From Opacimonas sp002292215 (lineage in GTDB: Bacteria > Pseudomonadota > Gammaproteobacteria > Enterobacterales > Alteromonadaceae), in contig OX044360.1 in the NCBI GenBank assembly GCA_943846745.1, forward strand, positions 558,001-622,000: a stretch of 64,000 nucleotides of DNA, given 5' to 3'. The notes beneath the pieces were generated by a model. It did not search any database, was not told where the DNA came from, and saw nothing but the letters and a program-made list of their open reading frames with translations. Every line of letters begins with the position of its first letter. Position 1 is the first letter of the stretch. Positions 1 through 9,380 of the stretch are shown here, one piece after another. A program made the translations under genes and the position numbers.

Positions 1-290
1 TAACTCCAGGCAGTTTTGTGCAAGTCGCTATTCCTTCTACATCTGAACAAACAGTGTATGCTGTAGCCGATACGGCTGTCAGATATTCACCCCTTGGCAG
101 CTTTGTTTTTGTGCTAAAACTGGATGACAATAACCAATATAGAGCCGTTCGCCAAGAAGTGACGGTTTTAGCAAAGCAAGGTGCTCAAGTTATAATTAAT
201 GCTGATTTTGCTACTGACTCAATGATTGCAACCTTAGGGGCATTTAAGTTGCGTGAAGGAATGTGGGTTAAGGTAGCGGAGCAACAATAA
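1..290 (+). CDS. RND efflux periplasmic adaptor subunit (C-terminal part)
   Basis: This is the C-terminal end of a membrane-fusion (adaptor) protein of an RND efflux pump. The reading frame is open to the left edge of the window, so the gene starts outside. The first visible residues read TPGSFVQV, typical of the last beta-barrel/membrane-proximal part of this family, where adaptors carry a loop before the final strands. It ends in TAATG, sharing one base with the start of the RND pump gene, so the two are translationally coupled. In the complex it would link the inner-membrane pump to a TolC-like channel. Identity rests mainly on the end sequence and the neighbour. The substrate is unknown. 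Confidence 0.8.
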   Translation, partial: TPGSFVQVAIPSTSEQTVYAVADTAVRYSPLGSFVFVLKLDDNNQYRAVRQEVTVLAKQGAQVIINADFATDSMIATLGAFKLREGMWVKVAEQQ

Positions 291-3200
291 TGGCTGATAT
301 GGACAAAGAAATTAGGGCATTCAATAAACCGAGTTGGTTAGATGTGTTTTCTACCAAACCTGTAATAGCAATTGTATTAACACTCGCTATCGTGCTTATT
401 GGTGTGCGTGCTGTAACCGATTTACCGATCCTCCAGTTTCCAAAATTAGACAGTGCTTCAATTGAAATTACCACACCTTATGTTGGTGCTTCTGCCGAAA
501 TTGTACAAGGCTTTGTAACTGATCCTATTGAAAAAGCCGCCGCTTCGGTCCCAGGCATAGATTATATTGATTCAGCAACAACACCGGGATTATCTCGAGT
601 GACAGTATGGTTAAACCTCAACGTAGATAGTGCTAAAGCGTTGGCTGAATTATCAGCACGTTTAGACCAAATCCGCTTTGAATTACCTCAAGGCGCAGAA
701 GATCCAGCTATTCAAGTGGTACGAGCGGATCGTCCGTTTGCCGTTTTTTACCTGACAGTCTTATTTGATGAAGAAAACGCTAAAATATCCCGCTCCGATG
801 TGTCTGATTATTTATCGCGTCGAGTCGTGCCTAATCTGTCTACCATACCCGGTGTGCAACGAGTAAATCTTGAAGGGGGTAGGATCCCAGCAATGCGTAT
901 TTGGTTAGATAATACCAAGATGAACGCGTTGAATCTCTCTGCAGATGATGTTGCTACAGCGTTACGCGCCAATAACTTAGTTGCGACCATTGGTCGCAGT
1001 GAAAACGACATGCAACGGATAAGTTTGATGACTAACACGTCATTACAAACGGCCGCCGATTTTGAATCATTGATAGTGCGCAAAGTCGGAAATTCGGTGC
1101 TCAGGATCAGTGATTTCGCGCGAGTTGAACTTGGCGAAACGGAAGGGGAGACCAGTGCGCGCTTTAATAAGGATACAGTGTTGTACATTTCTGTATGGCC
1201 ATTACCGGGTGCCAATGAAATTGATATTGGTGATCGCGTGTATGCAAAATTAGCGCAAATTAATCCGACGCTACCGCAGGGCATGACGATTACTGACGGT
1301 TACGATGGCACTATTTATATGCGCTCTGCGTTATTAGAGATTTTTATCACCTTGGCCGAGACTATTCTATTAGTGGGCTTAGTTGTCATTATTATGATGG
1401 GGTCTATTCGGACTGCACTCGTGCCCTTAATTACTATTCCTATATCGATATTAGGCGCGATTGCTGCGATGACATTGATGGGCTTTAGTTTAAATCTGCT
1501 TACTGTTCTTGCTGTCGTGTTATCAGTTGGATTAGTGGTTGATGATGCGATTGTTGTTGTTGAAAACGTCGCTCGCCATATGCGAAACGGGATGTCGCGA
1601 ATAGATGCTGCGTTGATTAGTTCACGTCAATTATTCACCCCAATTTTGAGTATGACGATTACATTGGCTGCAGTATATGCACCGATTGGTCTGTTGACGG
1701 GGTTATCAGGGGCGTTATTTAAAGAGTTCGCATTTACCTTAGCGATAGCTGTACTAATTTCAGGGTTTGTAGCAATCACTTTATCACCGATAATGTCTGC
1801 GTACGCTAATGCGGAAGGTGGGCGTGAAGGTAAATTCACCCTCAAGGTCAACGCTGTCTTTGTTAACTTACAAGCATTCTACGCACGGTTTTTACACCGT
1901 TCGGTAGTGTGGCGAAATCAAATTTTATTTGTCGCGGTATTTTTGTCGCTACTCAGCGTCCCGTTTTACCTTTTTTCATTAAAAGAATTAGCCCCAACAG
2001 AAGACCAATCAGGCATGAATATTATTGTCGAGTCAGCGCCTGAAGCGTCACTAGCCTATAGCATGCGAAACATGGATGGCGTGGTGGATACGATGAGCCA
2101 ATTAGAAGGCAGTAAATTCATCTGGCAAATCGTCAATCCTGGTGCGACATTTGGGGGCATAGATTTTGTGTCACCAGAAGAGCGTGACCAAAGTGTACAA
2201 GATTTATATTGGCAAGCATTTGCAATGCTCTCTAGTGTACCTGGAGTTAAAGCGTTTCCCATCTTAGAGTCTCCGTTACCTACAGCTGGTAATTTTGATG
2301 TGGAAATGGTGGTAATGAGTACCGACCCATATCTTGATATGCAACGTTATGCGCAACTTATGTTGCAACAAATCAATCAATCAGGGAAATTCTTGTTTGC
2401 CGATACCGATTTAAAAATTGATTTACCGCAAGTTCGATTTCTTTTAGATCGAGATAAAATAGCCGATCTTGGGATGGACTTACATTCAGTGACGTCGCAG
2501 TTAAATATTCTTCTATCTGGAAATTACATCAATCGTTTTGATCAATTAGGCAAAGCATATAGAGTCATTCCTATGCTAGAACAAAGCGGCCGTTTAACGC
2601 CTGATGATATATTATCATTACAAATACGCACACCTGCTGGTGATTTAATTTTAGTGAGTAGTATTGCACAACTGAGTACTGAAGTAGGTCCTCGCGTTTT
2701 GTCAAAATTTCAGCAAAAAAATGCGTTTCGTTTATTTGGCGGTGTCATTCCTGGAACGACCAAAGAACAAGCGTTACAAGTTATGGAGCAAGCAGCCAAT
2801 GATATTTTACCAATGGATTACACCACCGATTATGCGGGCGAATCACGCGAAATCAGACGTGAAGGCAATTCGTTAGAAGGGGTATTATTAGTCGCCCTGA
2901 TCTTTGTGTATTTGTTACTTGCGGTGCAGTTTAATTCGTTTCGTGACCCGTTGGTTGTGTTACTCGGTTCTGTGCCATTGGCATTGTCTGGTGCATTGAT
3001 GTTTGCGTTTTTGGACTTCACGACGATTAATATCTATTCTCAAGTGGGTTTTATCACTTTAGTCGGCTTGGTTGCTAAAAATGGTATTTTAATTGTCGAA
3101 TTTGCTAATCAAATGCAAAAAGAAGGATTATCAAAATTAGCGGCAATCGAACAAGCTGCACAAACGCGCTTACGCCCGGTGTTAATGACGACCGCAGCAA

Positions 3201-3397
3201 CCGTATTAGGGCATTTTCCATTAGTATTAGTCACCGGTGCTGGGGCTGAAGCGAGAAATAGTATTGGTATTATTCTGGTGGCAGGTATGATTTTAGGGAC
3301 ATTGTTCACATTAGTGGTATTACCAAATGTGTATTTGGTGTTGGCATCAAATCATCAACCTCAACCACGGGATAATAAAAGTGTTGTCAATGTCTGA
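290..3397 (+). CDS. RND efflux transporter permease (AcrB/HAE1 superfamily)
   Basis: The 1035-residue product has the length and layout of an RND proton-driven drug pump: one N-terminal membrane helix, a large periplasmic porter domain, a helix bundle, a second porter domain and a second bundle. The proton-relay residues are visible as an Asp-Asp pair in VVDDAIVVVENV (about residues 418-419) and a Lys in LVAKNGILIVEF (about residue 930). The start overlaps the stop of the adaptor gene by one base. The lack of Met/His-rich copper motifs separates it from the CusA pump later in the window. Drugs, dyes or other hydrophobic compounds are likely substrates by family, but nothing here fixes which. 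Confidence 0.93.
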   Translation: MADMDKEIRAFNKPSWLDVFSTKPVIAIVLTLAIVLIGVRAVTDLPILQFPKLDSASIEITTPYVGASAEIVQGFVTDPIEKAAASVPGIDYIDSATTPGLSRVTVWLNLNVDSAKALAELSARLDQIRFELPQGAEDPAIQVVRADRPFAVFYLTVLFDEENAKISRSDVSDYLSRRVVPNLSTIPGVQRVNLEGGRIPAMRIWLDNTKMNALNLSADDVATALRANNLVATIGRSENDMQRISLMTNTSLQTAADFESLIVRKVGNSVLRISDFARVELGETEGETSARFNKDTVLYISVWPLPGANEIDIGDRVYAKLAQINPTLPQGMTITDGYDGTIYMRSALLEIFITLAETILLVGLVVIIMMGSIRTALVPLITIPISILGAIAAMTLMGFSLNLLTVLAVVLSVGLVVDDAIVVVENVARHMRNGMSRIDAALISSRQLFTPILSMTITLAAVYAPIGLLTGLSGALFKEFAFTLAIAVLISGFVAITLSPIMSAYANAEGGREGKFTLKVNAVFVNLQAFYARFLHRSVVWRNQILFVAVFLSLLSVPFYLFSLKELAPTEDQSGMNIIVESAPEASLAYSMRNMDGVVDTMSQLEGSKFIWQIVNPGATFGGIDFVSPEERDQSVQDLYWQAFAMLSSVPGVKAFPILESPLPTAGNFDVEMVVMSTDPYLDMQRYAQLMLQQINQSGKFLFADTDLKIDLPQVRFLLDRDKIADLGMDLHSVTSQLNILLSGNYINRFDQLGKAYRVIPMLEQSGRLTPDDILSLQIRTPAGDLILVSSIAQLSTEVGPRVLSKFQQKNAFRLFGGVIPGTTKEQALQVMEQAANDILPMDYTTDYAGESREIRREGNSLEGVLLVALIFVYLLLAVQFNSFRDPLVVLLGSVPLALSGALMFAFLDFTTINIYSQVGFITLVGLVAKNGILIVEFANQMQKEGLSKLAAIEQAAQTRLRPVLMTTAATVLGHFPLVLVTGAGAEARNSIGIILVAGMILGTLFTLVVLPNVYLVLASNHQPQPRDNKSVVNV

Positions 3398-4043
3398 AAC
3401 GTTGTGGCTTGAGTTTATTACTATCGCAGGCGTGCATTTAATTGCGGTGGCGAGTCCTGGTCCTGATTTTGCTATTGTGTTGAAGCAAGTCATTAACCAA
3501 GGACGTCGAGCCGCCATCTTTAGTAGTGTTGGCATTGGTTTGGGGATCATGTTACATGTTATGTATTCTATATTAGGCTTGAGTTTACTGATTAAAAACA
3601 CCCCTGTGTTGTACAACATTATGCTGTATGCCGCTGCTGGGTATTTATTTTATATCGGTGTGTTGGCGCTGCGTAGTCAACCCTCTGAATCTGCCGTTAT
3701 TGCACCAAATGATAATGGTTTGGCTTCTAGTTCGGTGAGCAAAGATGAGCAAAGCATTTGGCAAGCGTTTCGACTTGGCTTTGTGACTAACGGACTTAAT
3801 CCTAAAGCGACGTTGTTCTTTTTATCCTTGTTTAGCGTCGTTGTTGCTCCAACAACAAATGATGCTGTGCGCTGGGGTTATGGCGTATATCTAGCCGTTG
3901 CAACGGGGTTATGGTTTGTGACATTAAGTATCTTGCTGTCAAATTCCCATATAGATCAATATTTACAGCGATATAGGCACGTTATTGATAGATTGATGGG
4001 CGTGGTATTGATAGTATTAGCATTCAGTTTAGTTTTGTTTTAA
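3390..4043 (+). CDS. LysE family amino-acid exporter (RhtB-like)
   Basis: A 217-residue membrane protein that matches the LysE/RhtB exporter family. It has the family's N-terminal pattern PGPDFAIVLKQ after the first helix and five or six hydrophobic segments. The family exports amino acids such as threonine, homoserine or lysine from the cytoplasm. I chose the ATG at 3390, giving MSETLWLEF, because it overlaps the end of the RND gene by 8 bases. The frame is open further upstream but that part lies wholly inside the pump gene. A charged loop near residues 90-120 separates two helix groups, as usual in the family. The substrate cannot be inferred. Confidence 0.88.
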   Translation: MSETLWLEFITIAGVHLIAVASPGPDFAIVLKQVINQGRRAAIFSSVGIGLGIMLHVMYSILGLSLLIKNTPVLYNIMLYAAAGYLFYIGVLALRSQPSESAVIAPNDNGLASSSVSKDEQSIWQAFRLGFVTNGLNPKATLFFLSLFSVVVAPTTNDAVRWGYGVYLAVATGLWFVTLSILLSNSHIDQYLQRYRHVIDRLMGVVLIVLAFSLVLF

Positions 4044-4060
4044 TTTGTATAAAGAGTCTT

Positions 4061-4795
4061 ATGTCCTCACCTAATACCCCAATAGAAGCTGCTTTAAGTG
4101 GTCAGTATGTATTTAATATTAAAGCGCTATTACGTTATTCCCATGACAAAACCAAAACGCAAATATTCCCCTTTATTGGTGCAATGATGCTGGCGTTTGC
4201 GGCTGTCATTGTTTTTTCGATGATATTATTATCGATTTTCGGAATTTCCAATCCGCTTGAAATAGAGCGTGCGACAGCACTGCAATTAGAAATGTTACTG
4301 ATGTTTTTTATGGCACCTATCATTACCGCTTTTTTAGTGATGGGGATCCGGTCTGCGGTAGCAAAACCGATTAAACCGTTAGATATGTTGGCATATTTTC
4401 CTCGTATCTTTTTACTCGGTATGGTGTCTATTTTCATTTCATTGTGGATCAGCGTTGGTTTTCAACTCTTTATTATTCCAGGCCTATATTTATGGGTTGT
4501 GACCTCATTAGTGTTACCATTGATGGTTGATAAAGGGGCTTCACCTTTTCAGGCCATTAAACTATCATTTAAATTGACGAATAAATACTTAAGTTCTTTT
4601 GTGTTCATTCACGGCATTATTTTGTTGTTAATTATCATATCAGCTTTAACGTATGGACTATTATTTTTCTATACAGTCCCTTTTATGTTGACGTTGAAAG
4701 GTAAGATTTACGCAGACTTAGTAGGATACCAAATTGAAAACGATATCATCGAAACACAAGAATCAAGAAAAGACGACACCACTTTCGATGCTTAG
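4061..4795 (+). CDS. Polytopic inner-membrane protein, function unknown
   Basis: A 244-residue protein with about six hydrophobic segments. The N-terminal 35 residues are polar and cytoplasmic, and the C-terminal tail is acidic and Lys-rich. Helices lie near residues 35-60, 80-100, 110-135, 140-160 and 185-220. The overall look, with a NKYLSSFVF segment before a helix, recalls the YciC/BPSS1780-like membrane families, but I do not recognise it with certainty. It is in one transcriptional direction with the LysE gene (17-base gap) and overlaps the Bax-like gene by 8 bases, which suggests an operon with an envelope role. Confidence 0.6.
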   Translation: MSSPNTPIEAALSGQYVFNIKALLRYSHDKTKTQIFPFIGAMMLAFAAVIVFSMILLSIFGISNPLEIERATALQLEMLLMFFMAPIITAFLVMGIRSAVAKPIKPLDMLAYFPRIFLLGMVSIFISLWISVGFQLFIIPGLYLWVVTSLVLPLMVDKGASPFQAIKLSFKLTNKYLSSFVFIHGIILLLIIISALTYGLLFFYTVPFMLTLKGKIYADLVGYQIENDIIETQESRKDDTTFDA

Positions 4796-5726
4796 AACCA
4801 TTGTATATGTGGGCTTTGGCTGTGTGATAGCATGGGCGGTCATCTACCCATTTTGGACTTCATCGAAAGCATTGGTGAGTCCTGACTCCTCATCTAGCAC
4901 TGCCGCATTTTTTGATTTTTTTACAATGCCTCATGGTGAAGCATCGGATGATATTCTCACCGCAGGAATTGATCCATTTGCACCTGAGTTTACGGACGAT
5001 TATCCGGTTCCTGATTTTGCTAGTTTTACTGATGTGAAAGAAAAAAAAACAGCATACTTCGATTTTATTCGACATTTTGCTGAACAAAATAATGCAATTT
5101 TATTACAAAAACGCGCATTTATTTTATCCCTTGAAACTCAGTCAGCGGAATTAGATCAACCAGACTTACCTTTTGCAGACTTTGTAAATGAATATCTTGG
5201 GAAGTCCGATCGAGAAAAAGTCTCATTTTTAATTAATGAATACCGAGTCAAAGAAATCAATACTCATGATGTCATAGCACGCTTATTACTTCGCGTACAC
5301 ACAGTTCCTGTTGAATTAATTCAAGTGCAAACAGCCAACGAATCTGGCTGGGGAACATCCCGTTTTGCCACACAAGGCTATAATTATTTTGGTTTGTGGT
5401 GTTATCGTAAAGGCTGTGGCTTTGTGCCGAGCCGCCGAAATGACGATGCGTCTCATGAGGTGGCTAAGTTTAACTCTCCTGGTGAGGGCATGTATCAATA
5501 TATCCGTAATTTAAATCGTAATCGAGCGTATCGTGAATTACGTAATACACGTGCTGAATTGTTTGATGATCCTAGCATGAGTCAAGATTCATATGAACGG
5601 GCGATGGCATTGACACATACTTTAGGTGCTTATTCGGAGCGTGGTGACGAATACATCGATGAGTTACAAGCGATGTTACGCGTGAATAAACCTTTTTTAA
5701 ATGATATAAAAAATAGAGATAAATAG
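4788..5726 (+). CDS. Bax-like glucosaminidase-domain protein
   Basis: A 312-residue protein with one N-terminal membrane helix (about residues 3-22), a linker, and a C-terminal glucosaminidase (FlgJ/Bax-type) domain. The active-site signature is ANESGWGTSRFA, with a candidate catalytic Glu at about residue 185, followed by NYFGLWCY and a short cysteine-containing loop. Such enzymes cleave the glycan strands of peptidoglycan and are anchored in the periplasm. The ATG at 4788 was preferred to an upstream TTG at 4734 because it puts the membrane anchor at the N-terminus. It overlaps the preceding gene by 8 bases and the following one by one base, so all three are probably co-transcribed. Confidence 0.85.
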   Translation: MLRTIVYVGFGCVIAWAVIYPFWTSSKALVSPDSSSSTAAFFDFFTMPHGEASDDILTAGIDPFAPEFTDDYPVPDFASFTDVKEKKTAYFDFIRHFAEQNNAILLQKRAFILSLETQSAELDQPDLPFADFVNEYLGKSDREKVSFLINEYRVKEINTHDVIARLLLRVHTVPVELIQVQTANESGWGTSRFATQGYNYFGLWCYRKGCGFVPSRRNDDASHEVAKFNSPGEGMYQYIRNLNRNRAYRELRNTRAELFDDPSMSQDSYERAMALTHTLGAYSERGDEYIDELQAMLRVNKPFLNDIKNRDK

Positions 5727-6418
5727 TGAAATTACCAACATTGATACTGGGCATCACGTTAAGCATATCAAGCCATGTTAAAGCACAAGATAATGCAATA
5801 CTATCCACTGTAACTTCGACTGCGCCATCGACACAATTATTAGAAGTTGCATATAAAACCTTTTACAGCCATACGCGCAAGCTATCTGGTGATGATATTA
5901 CTGCATTACGGTTTGCTTTTGGCTTTACCAATATTCATGCCGAAGGTTCATTATGCCATATCGATAATGCGTATATTCATACCCAAAAAGTGGATATTCC
6001 ATTGATCGTGTCTGCTGAACAACGCTTTAGTATTCCGTCTGAAAAAGCGCTACGCTTAGCTGATGCAAAAATCATGTTAGCAATCCGTGAGCAGACTAAC
6101 CATTGTGATATTAATGTGCAAATTGAAACGTTGCCGGAATACCTTAAAGAACAATATACTCAAGCGGACATGAGTTTTATTTTAAATCAATATATGGCGT
6201 TTTTTGATGAGATGGGCGGTTTTATGTCATTTTTGATGCCGCAAGTGAGTGGGCTGCAGTTGCGTTTTGAAGATGATAATCTCAATGCGGATCTAGGTAA
6301 TCAACTTACCATTGTTCAAGGTATTTTACGTTTGTCTAAAGCCCAAATTGGGGCGTTAAAAGATATTACCTTGCCGCTTGCACCTTTGCGTATCACGGCA
6401 CTGACAGAGTCCAAATAA
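5726..6418 (+). CDS. Secreted protein, probable DUF2987 family
   Basis: A 230-residue protein with a cleavable signal peptide (MKLPTLILGITLSISSHVKA, cleavage near residue 20). The rest is soluble, with two Cys residues (SLCHID and NHCDIN) that could form a disulfide in the periplasm. It resembles the DUF2987 proteins of Shewanella and relatives, in which the function is not known. The start is GTG, overlapping the TAG stop of the Bax-like gene as TAGTG, so it is coupled to the cell-wall hydrolase. A helper or regulator of that enzyme is possible but is only inference from position. Confidence 0.62.
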   Translation: MKLPTLILGITLSISSHVKAQDNAILSTVTSTAPSTQLLEVAYKTFYSHTRKLSGDDITALRFAFGFTNIHAEGSLCHIDNAYIHTQKVDIPLIVSAEQRFSIPSEKALRLADAKIMLAIREQTNHCDINVQIETLPEYLKEQYTQADMSFILNQYMAFFDEMGGFMSFLMPQVSGLQLRFEDDNLNADLGNQLTIVQGILRLSKAQIGALKDITLPLAPLRITALTESK

Positions 6419-6463
6419 CGGCTCATACTAATTGGTTCCGTGCCTTGCTCAACTGTACTGATA

Positions 6464-6495
6464 TGAATAGCGCCTATACACTTAAGGGCTATTCA
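6464..6495. terminator. Stem-loop between convergent genes
   Basis: The arms TGAATAGC-G-CCT (6464-6475) and AGGGCTATTCA (6485-6495) pair over 11 bp with one bulged base and a 9-base loop. It lies between the convergent ends of the DUF2987-like gene and rssA and includes the rssA stop codon. There is no U-run on either side, so a bidirectional transcript-end or mRNA-protecting hairpin is more likely than a strong intrinsic terminator. Confidence 0.35.
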
Positions 6496-7398
6496 CTTCA
6501 CATCTAAATAATTAAGTTGATATAAGATTTGTTTTTCTAAACGATCGACTGCTTCTTGACCTGCAGCATATAATTCCTTGGCTTTTTCGAACTCCAGTAA
6601 GCCAATATCACGCAGATGAGGCTCGATTAAAATATCAGGGGGATCGCCAGCTAGTCTGGAACGTGTTACTCGTGCTTGCATGATATCCAGACTATTACTC
6701 ATGACACTCATAATACCTGGTGGAGTAGGGCCATTGTCTTTAGGCTCAGGAGAAAACCAACTGCGGATAAATCCTTGAGTTTTCGCTAATGTTTCATCGG
6801 TCTTTTGTTGCGCTCGAACATGTGCTTGAGTATTTCTATCGAGCATTTCAGGTCTAAAATCAGCACTTAAATTTACGGCAATGACAAAGTCAGCACCTAA
6901 GCGACGACATAAATTCACTGGAACCGGATTAACGACGGCACCATCAACGAGCCAACGACCATTAAATTTTACGGGTGGAAATAAAGCGGGGATTGCGCAA
7001 GATGCACGAACGGCTTCTACGACTTCACCTTCCTTAAAGACCACTTCTCTTCCAGAATATAAATCGGTTGCGGTCAATGCAAAAGGTTTTTGCATTTCAC
7101 TAAAGTTAGCAGCTGAAAATTCATCCGCAAGTAATTTAAAAACTTGTTCGCCACTGGCTAACCCCCCGCGACTTATCCCAACGCCTAGCAAACGTAAGAC
7201 TTGCCAATCACTCAACTCAAACGCCCATTCTTTTAATTTATTAAGATTGCCAGAGGCATAGGCAGCACCTACATAGGCACCAATTGAACAGCCTGTAACA
7301 ACATCTATTTTTATACCAAGGGCTTCTAATGAATCAATAATCCCAAGATGGGTCCATCCTCTTGCTGCGCCGGCACCCAGTGCTAATCCAATCTTCAT
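6493..7398 (-). CDS. rssA: Patatin-like phospholipase RssA
   Basis: A 301-residue patatin-like protein matching RssA of enterobacteria in length and motifs. The oxyanion loop GAGAARGW is at residues 8-15, the nucleophile elbow GCSIG puts Ser at residue 38, and the second dyad residue is Asp152 in VDGAVVNP. These are the parts of a Ser-Asp acyl hydrolase. The family is presumed to hydrolyse phospholipids or acyl esters in the cytoplasm. In E. coli rssA sits beside rssB, but here it follows ttcA with an 11-base gap, and no rssB is present. Its true substrate is unknown. Confidence 0.88.
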   Translation of the reverse strand: MKIGLALGAGAARGWTHLGIIDSLEALGIKIDVVTGCSIGAYVGAAYASGNLNKLKEWAFELSDWQVLRLLGVGISRGGLASGEQVFKLLADEFSAANFSEMQKPFALTATDLYSGREVVFKEGEVVEAVRASCAIPALFPPVKFNGRWLVDGAVVNPVPVNLCRRLGADFVIAVNLSADFRPEMLDRNTQAHVRAQQKTDETLAKTQGFIRSWFSPEPKDNGPTPPGIMSVMSNSLDIMQARVTRSRLAGDPPDILIEPHLRDIGLLEFEKAKELYAAGQEAVDRLEKQILYQLNYLDVK

Positions 7399-7409
7399 AG
7401 TGACCTTAT

Positions 7410-8309
7410 TTATTTTATTTCAAGGATCTCAATTGTAGTGTTTTCTACATTGTTGGTTGTTGTATTGTCTAGTTCAATAATAGCTGAATTAAATAATTGT
7501 GGCTCGTCAAAACCAATATCACCATCAATGACAGGCTCACCTGTCGTAGTGATCCCTGTGAAATCATATAATGAATCATCAGCTAAATGTGACGGTACAA
7601 CCTGTTGTAGTGATTTTGCCATTGACGCAATACGTGTAGGAAAACGTTTGTGCCAATCTTGTAACATGAGTTTAATTTGTTTACGTTGTAGGTTTTCTTG
7701 TGAGCCACACAAATTACAGGGAATGATTGGATATCCTTTCGATTCACTGTATTGCGCAATATCTGCTTCAGCACAAAAGGCTAAAGGACGAATGACAATC
7801 TGCTCGCCATTGTCAGACACCAATTTAGGTGGCATTGATTTTAGTTGACCACCATGAAACATATTCAAGAATAACGTTTCAAGCATGTCATCACGGTGAT
7901 GACCTAGTGCGATCTTGGTAGCGTTATATTTTTTTGCTGTTTTATATAAAATAGCGCGACGTAAGCGTGAGCATAAAGCGCACGTGGTTTTACCTTCAGG
8001 GGTTTTTTCTTTTACAATACTGTAAGTATCTTCATTTACGATGTAATGTTCGATGCCTAATTCGGTCAAATATTCAGGCAGTATATGCGCGGGAAAACCA
8101 GGTTGTTTTTGATCCAAGTTTACTGCAAATACTTCAAACGATATTGGCGCAACTTGCTGTAAATAAAGTAAATTATCTAACATCGTATAAGAATCTTTAC
8201 CACCTGACAAACAGGCCATTACGCGATCACCATCTTCAATCATGGCATATTGAGTAATCGCTTGGGCGGTGAGTTTGCGAAGTTTGTTTTGCAGTTTTGT
8301 AATTACCAT
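7410..8309 (-). CDS. ttcA: tRNA 2-thiocytidine(32) synthetase TtcA
   Basis: A 299-residue PP-loop ATPase. The PP-loop SGGKDS is at residues 35-40. Two Cys pairs, CALC near residue 112 and CNLC near residue 200, match the conserved CxxC motifs that hold the [4Fe-4S] cluster in TtcA. The enzyme adenylates and thiolates cytidine 32 of certain tRNAs. The C-terminal 50 residues (TTTGEPVIDGDIGFDEP and an Asn/Thr-rich tail) are extra compared with the core and carry no recognised domain. The gene lies between rssA and uspE, in the same direction. Conservation of ttcA beside uspE and fnr is common in Shewanella-like genomes. Confidence 0.95.
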   Translation of the reverse strand: MVITKLQNKLRKLTAQAITQYAMIEDGDRVMACLSGGKDSYTMLDNLLYLQQVAPISFEVFAVNLDQKQPGFPAHILPEYLTELGIEHYIVNEDTYSIVKEKTPEGKTTCALCSRLRRAILYKTAKKYNATKIALGHHRDDMLETLFLNMFHGGQLKSMPPKLVSDNGEQIVIRPLAFCAEADIAQYSESKGYPIIPCNLCGSQENLQRKQIKLMLQDWHKRFPTRIASMAKSLQQVVPSHLADDSLYDFTGITTTGEPVIDGDIGFDEPQLFNSAIIELDNTTTNNVENTTIEILEIK

Positions 8310-8349
8310 AAGTGCGCCTAGTATTGTCTAAGCCGTAATTATAAACTGA

Positions 8350-9273
8350 TTAATGCCTGGGTGAAATAAAACCATCTGGTTTGATGGTTAATACATCACA
8401 ATTGATATTATTCATAATATGCTCTGCAGTATTGCCCAAATTATGATTGGTAAATCCTGTCTGACTGCTACTGCCGATAATCAATAGATCAGCATGAATA
8501 TTATTGGCGACGGATGAAATCACCTGTTCTGGTAACCCTTCTTGGGCATACAAATTGTCACCACGGATATGATGGCGTAAACCGAACATATATAAGGCTT
8601 CTTTATGGTGATTTTGAATCGCACTATTAAGTGCGTTAAAGGTGAAGCTAGGACTGGATTTTGCTATTGGTAGCGGGATCCGCGGATAAGCATTGACCAA
8701 ATGTAAATTACTCGAAAATAAACGAGCAAAATCCTCAGCGGTTGAGGTTAATTTTTCGTTTAAATCATTGTGATTACGGTCTTCATCTCCGGTATTCACT
8801 GCAGCTAATATTTCAGCATACGATGGCCATTCATTATGTTTAACGAGTAAAACAGGAATTGGAGATTTACGCATTAAATGCCAATCAATAGGCATAAATA
8901 TATGACTCGTGACAGTATCATGTTGCTTGGTAGACTTGATAATAATATCAGCCTGCTCTTCAGCTGCGGTTTCAACAATACTATCATACTCACGCTTATT
9001 CCAATTAATGGCAGTCAGCGTCCGATGTGGTAACTCATAAGATTCGATCAAATCTGATAAGGCTTGATATTGATCGGCTATATATTCAGCCCTAAACTCT
9101 TCTCGTTCTTGCGGAGACAACATCGTTGTTAAGTCATAAGTGGGATGGTATACGGTCATTAAGACCATCAGTTTAGCGCCCGTTTTATTGACTAAATCAA
9201 TACCACGTCGTAAAGCGGGTTGCTCAATCTGTGAGGGGGCTATCACCACTAATACAGAGTTTATATCTATCAT
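8350..9273 (-). CDS. uspE: Universal stress protein E (tandem Usp domains)
   Basis: A 307-residue protein with two Usp domains. The first opens with MIDINSVLVVIAP. The second half ends with the nucleotide-site pattern DLLIIGSSSQTGFTNHNLGNTAEHIMN, a G-2x-G-9x-G(S/T)-like loop. UspE proteins are cytoplasmic and linked to stress survival, motility and adhesion in E. coli. The gene lies just downstream of fnr in the same direction, with 107 bases between them. That gap contains a near-perfect FNR box, so induction under low oxygen is likely. Tandem domain order and length fit UspE rather than single-domain UspA. Confidence 0.92.
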   Translation of the reverse strand: MIDINSVLVVIAPSQIEQPALRRGIDLVNKTGAKLMVLMTVYHPTYDLTTMLSPQEREEFRAEYIADQYQALSDLIESYELPHRTLTAINWNKREYDSIVETAAEEQADIIIKSTKQHDTVTSHIFMPIDWHLMRKSPIPVLLVKHNEWPSYAEILAAVNTGDEDRNHNDLNEKLTSTAEDFARLFSSNLHLVNAYPRIPLPIAKSSPSFTFNALNSAIQNHHKEALYMFGLRHHIRGDNLYAQEGLPEQVISSVANNIHADLLIIGSSSQTGFTNHNLGNTAEHIMNNINCDVLTIKPDGFISPRH

Positions 9274-9349
9274 AATTTCAATCCGAGCTAATATACGCTT
9301 GAACTATAAAATGTCAGTTAGATTTATACTACTGTTAAACCAGTTTCAG

Positions 9350-9363
9350 TTGATTAAGATCAT
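9350..9363 (-). promoter_or_regulatory. Predicted FNR box upstream of uspE
   Basis: The sequence TTGATTAAGATCAT matches the FNR consensus TTGATNNNNATCAA at 9 of 10 fixed bases. Its centre is 83 bases upstream of the uspE start codon. A class II arrangement (centre at -41.5) would place the transcript start about 42 bases before the ATG, which is a normal leader. The regulator gene fnr is immediately upstream. Confidence 0.7.
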
Positions 9364-9380
9364 ATTTATGACGTACAAAA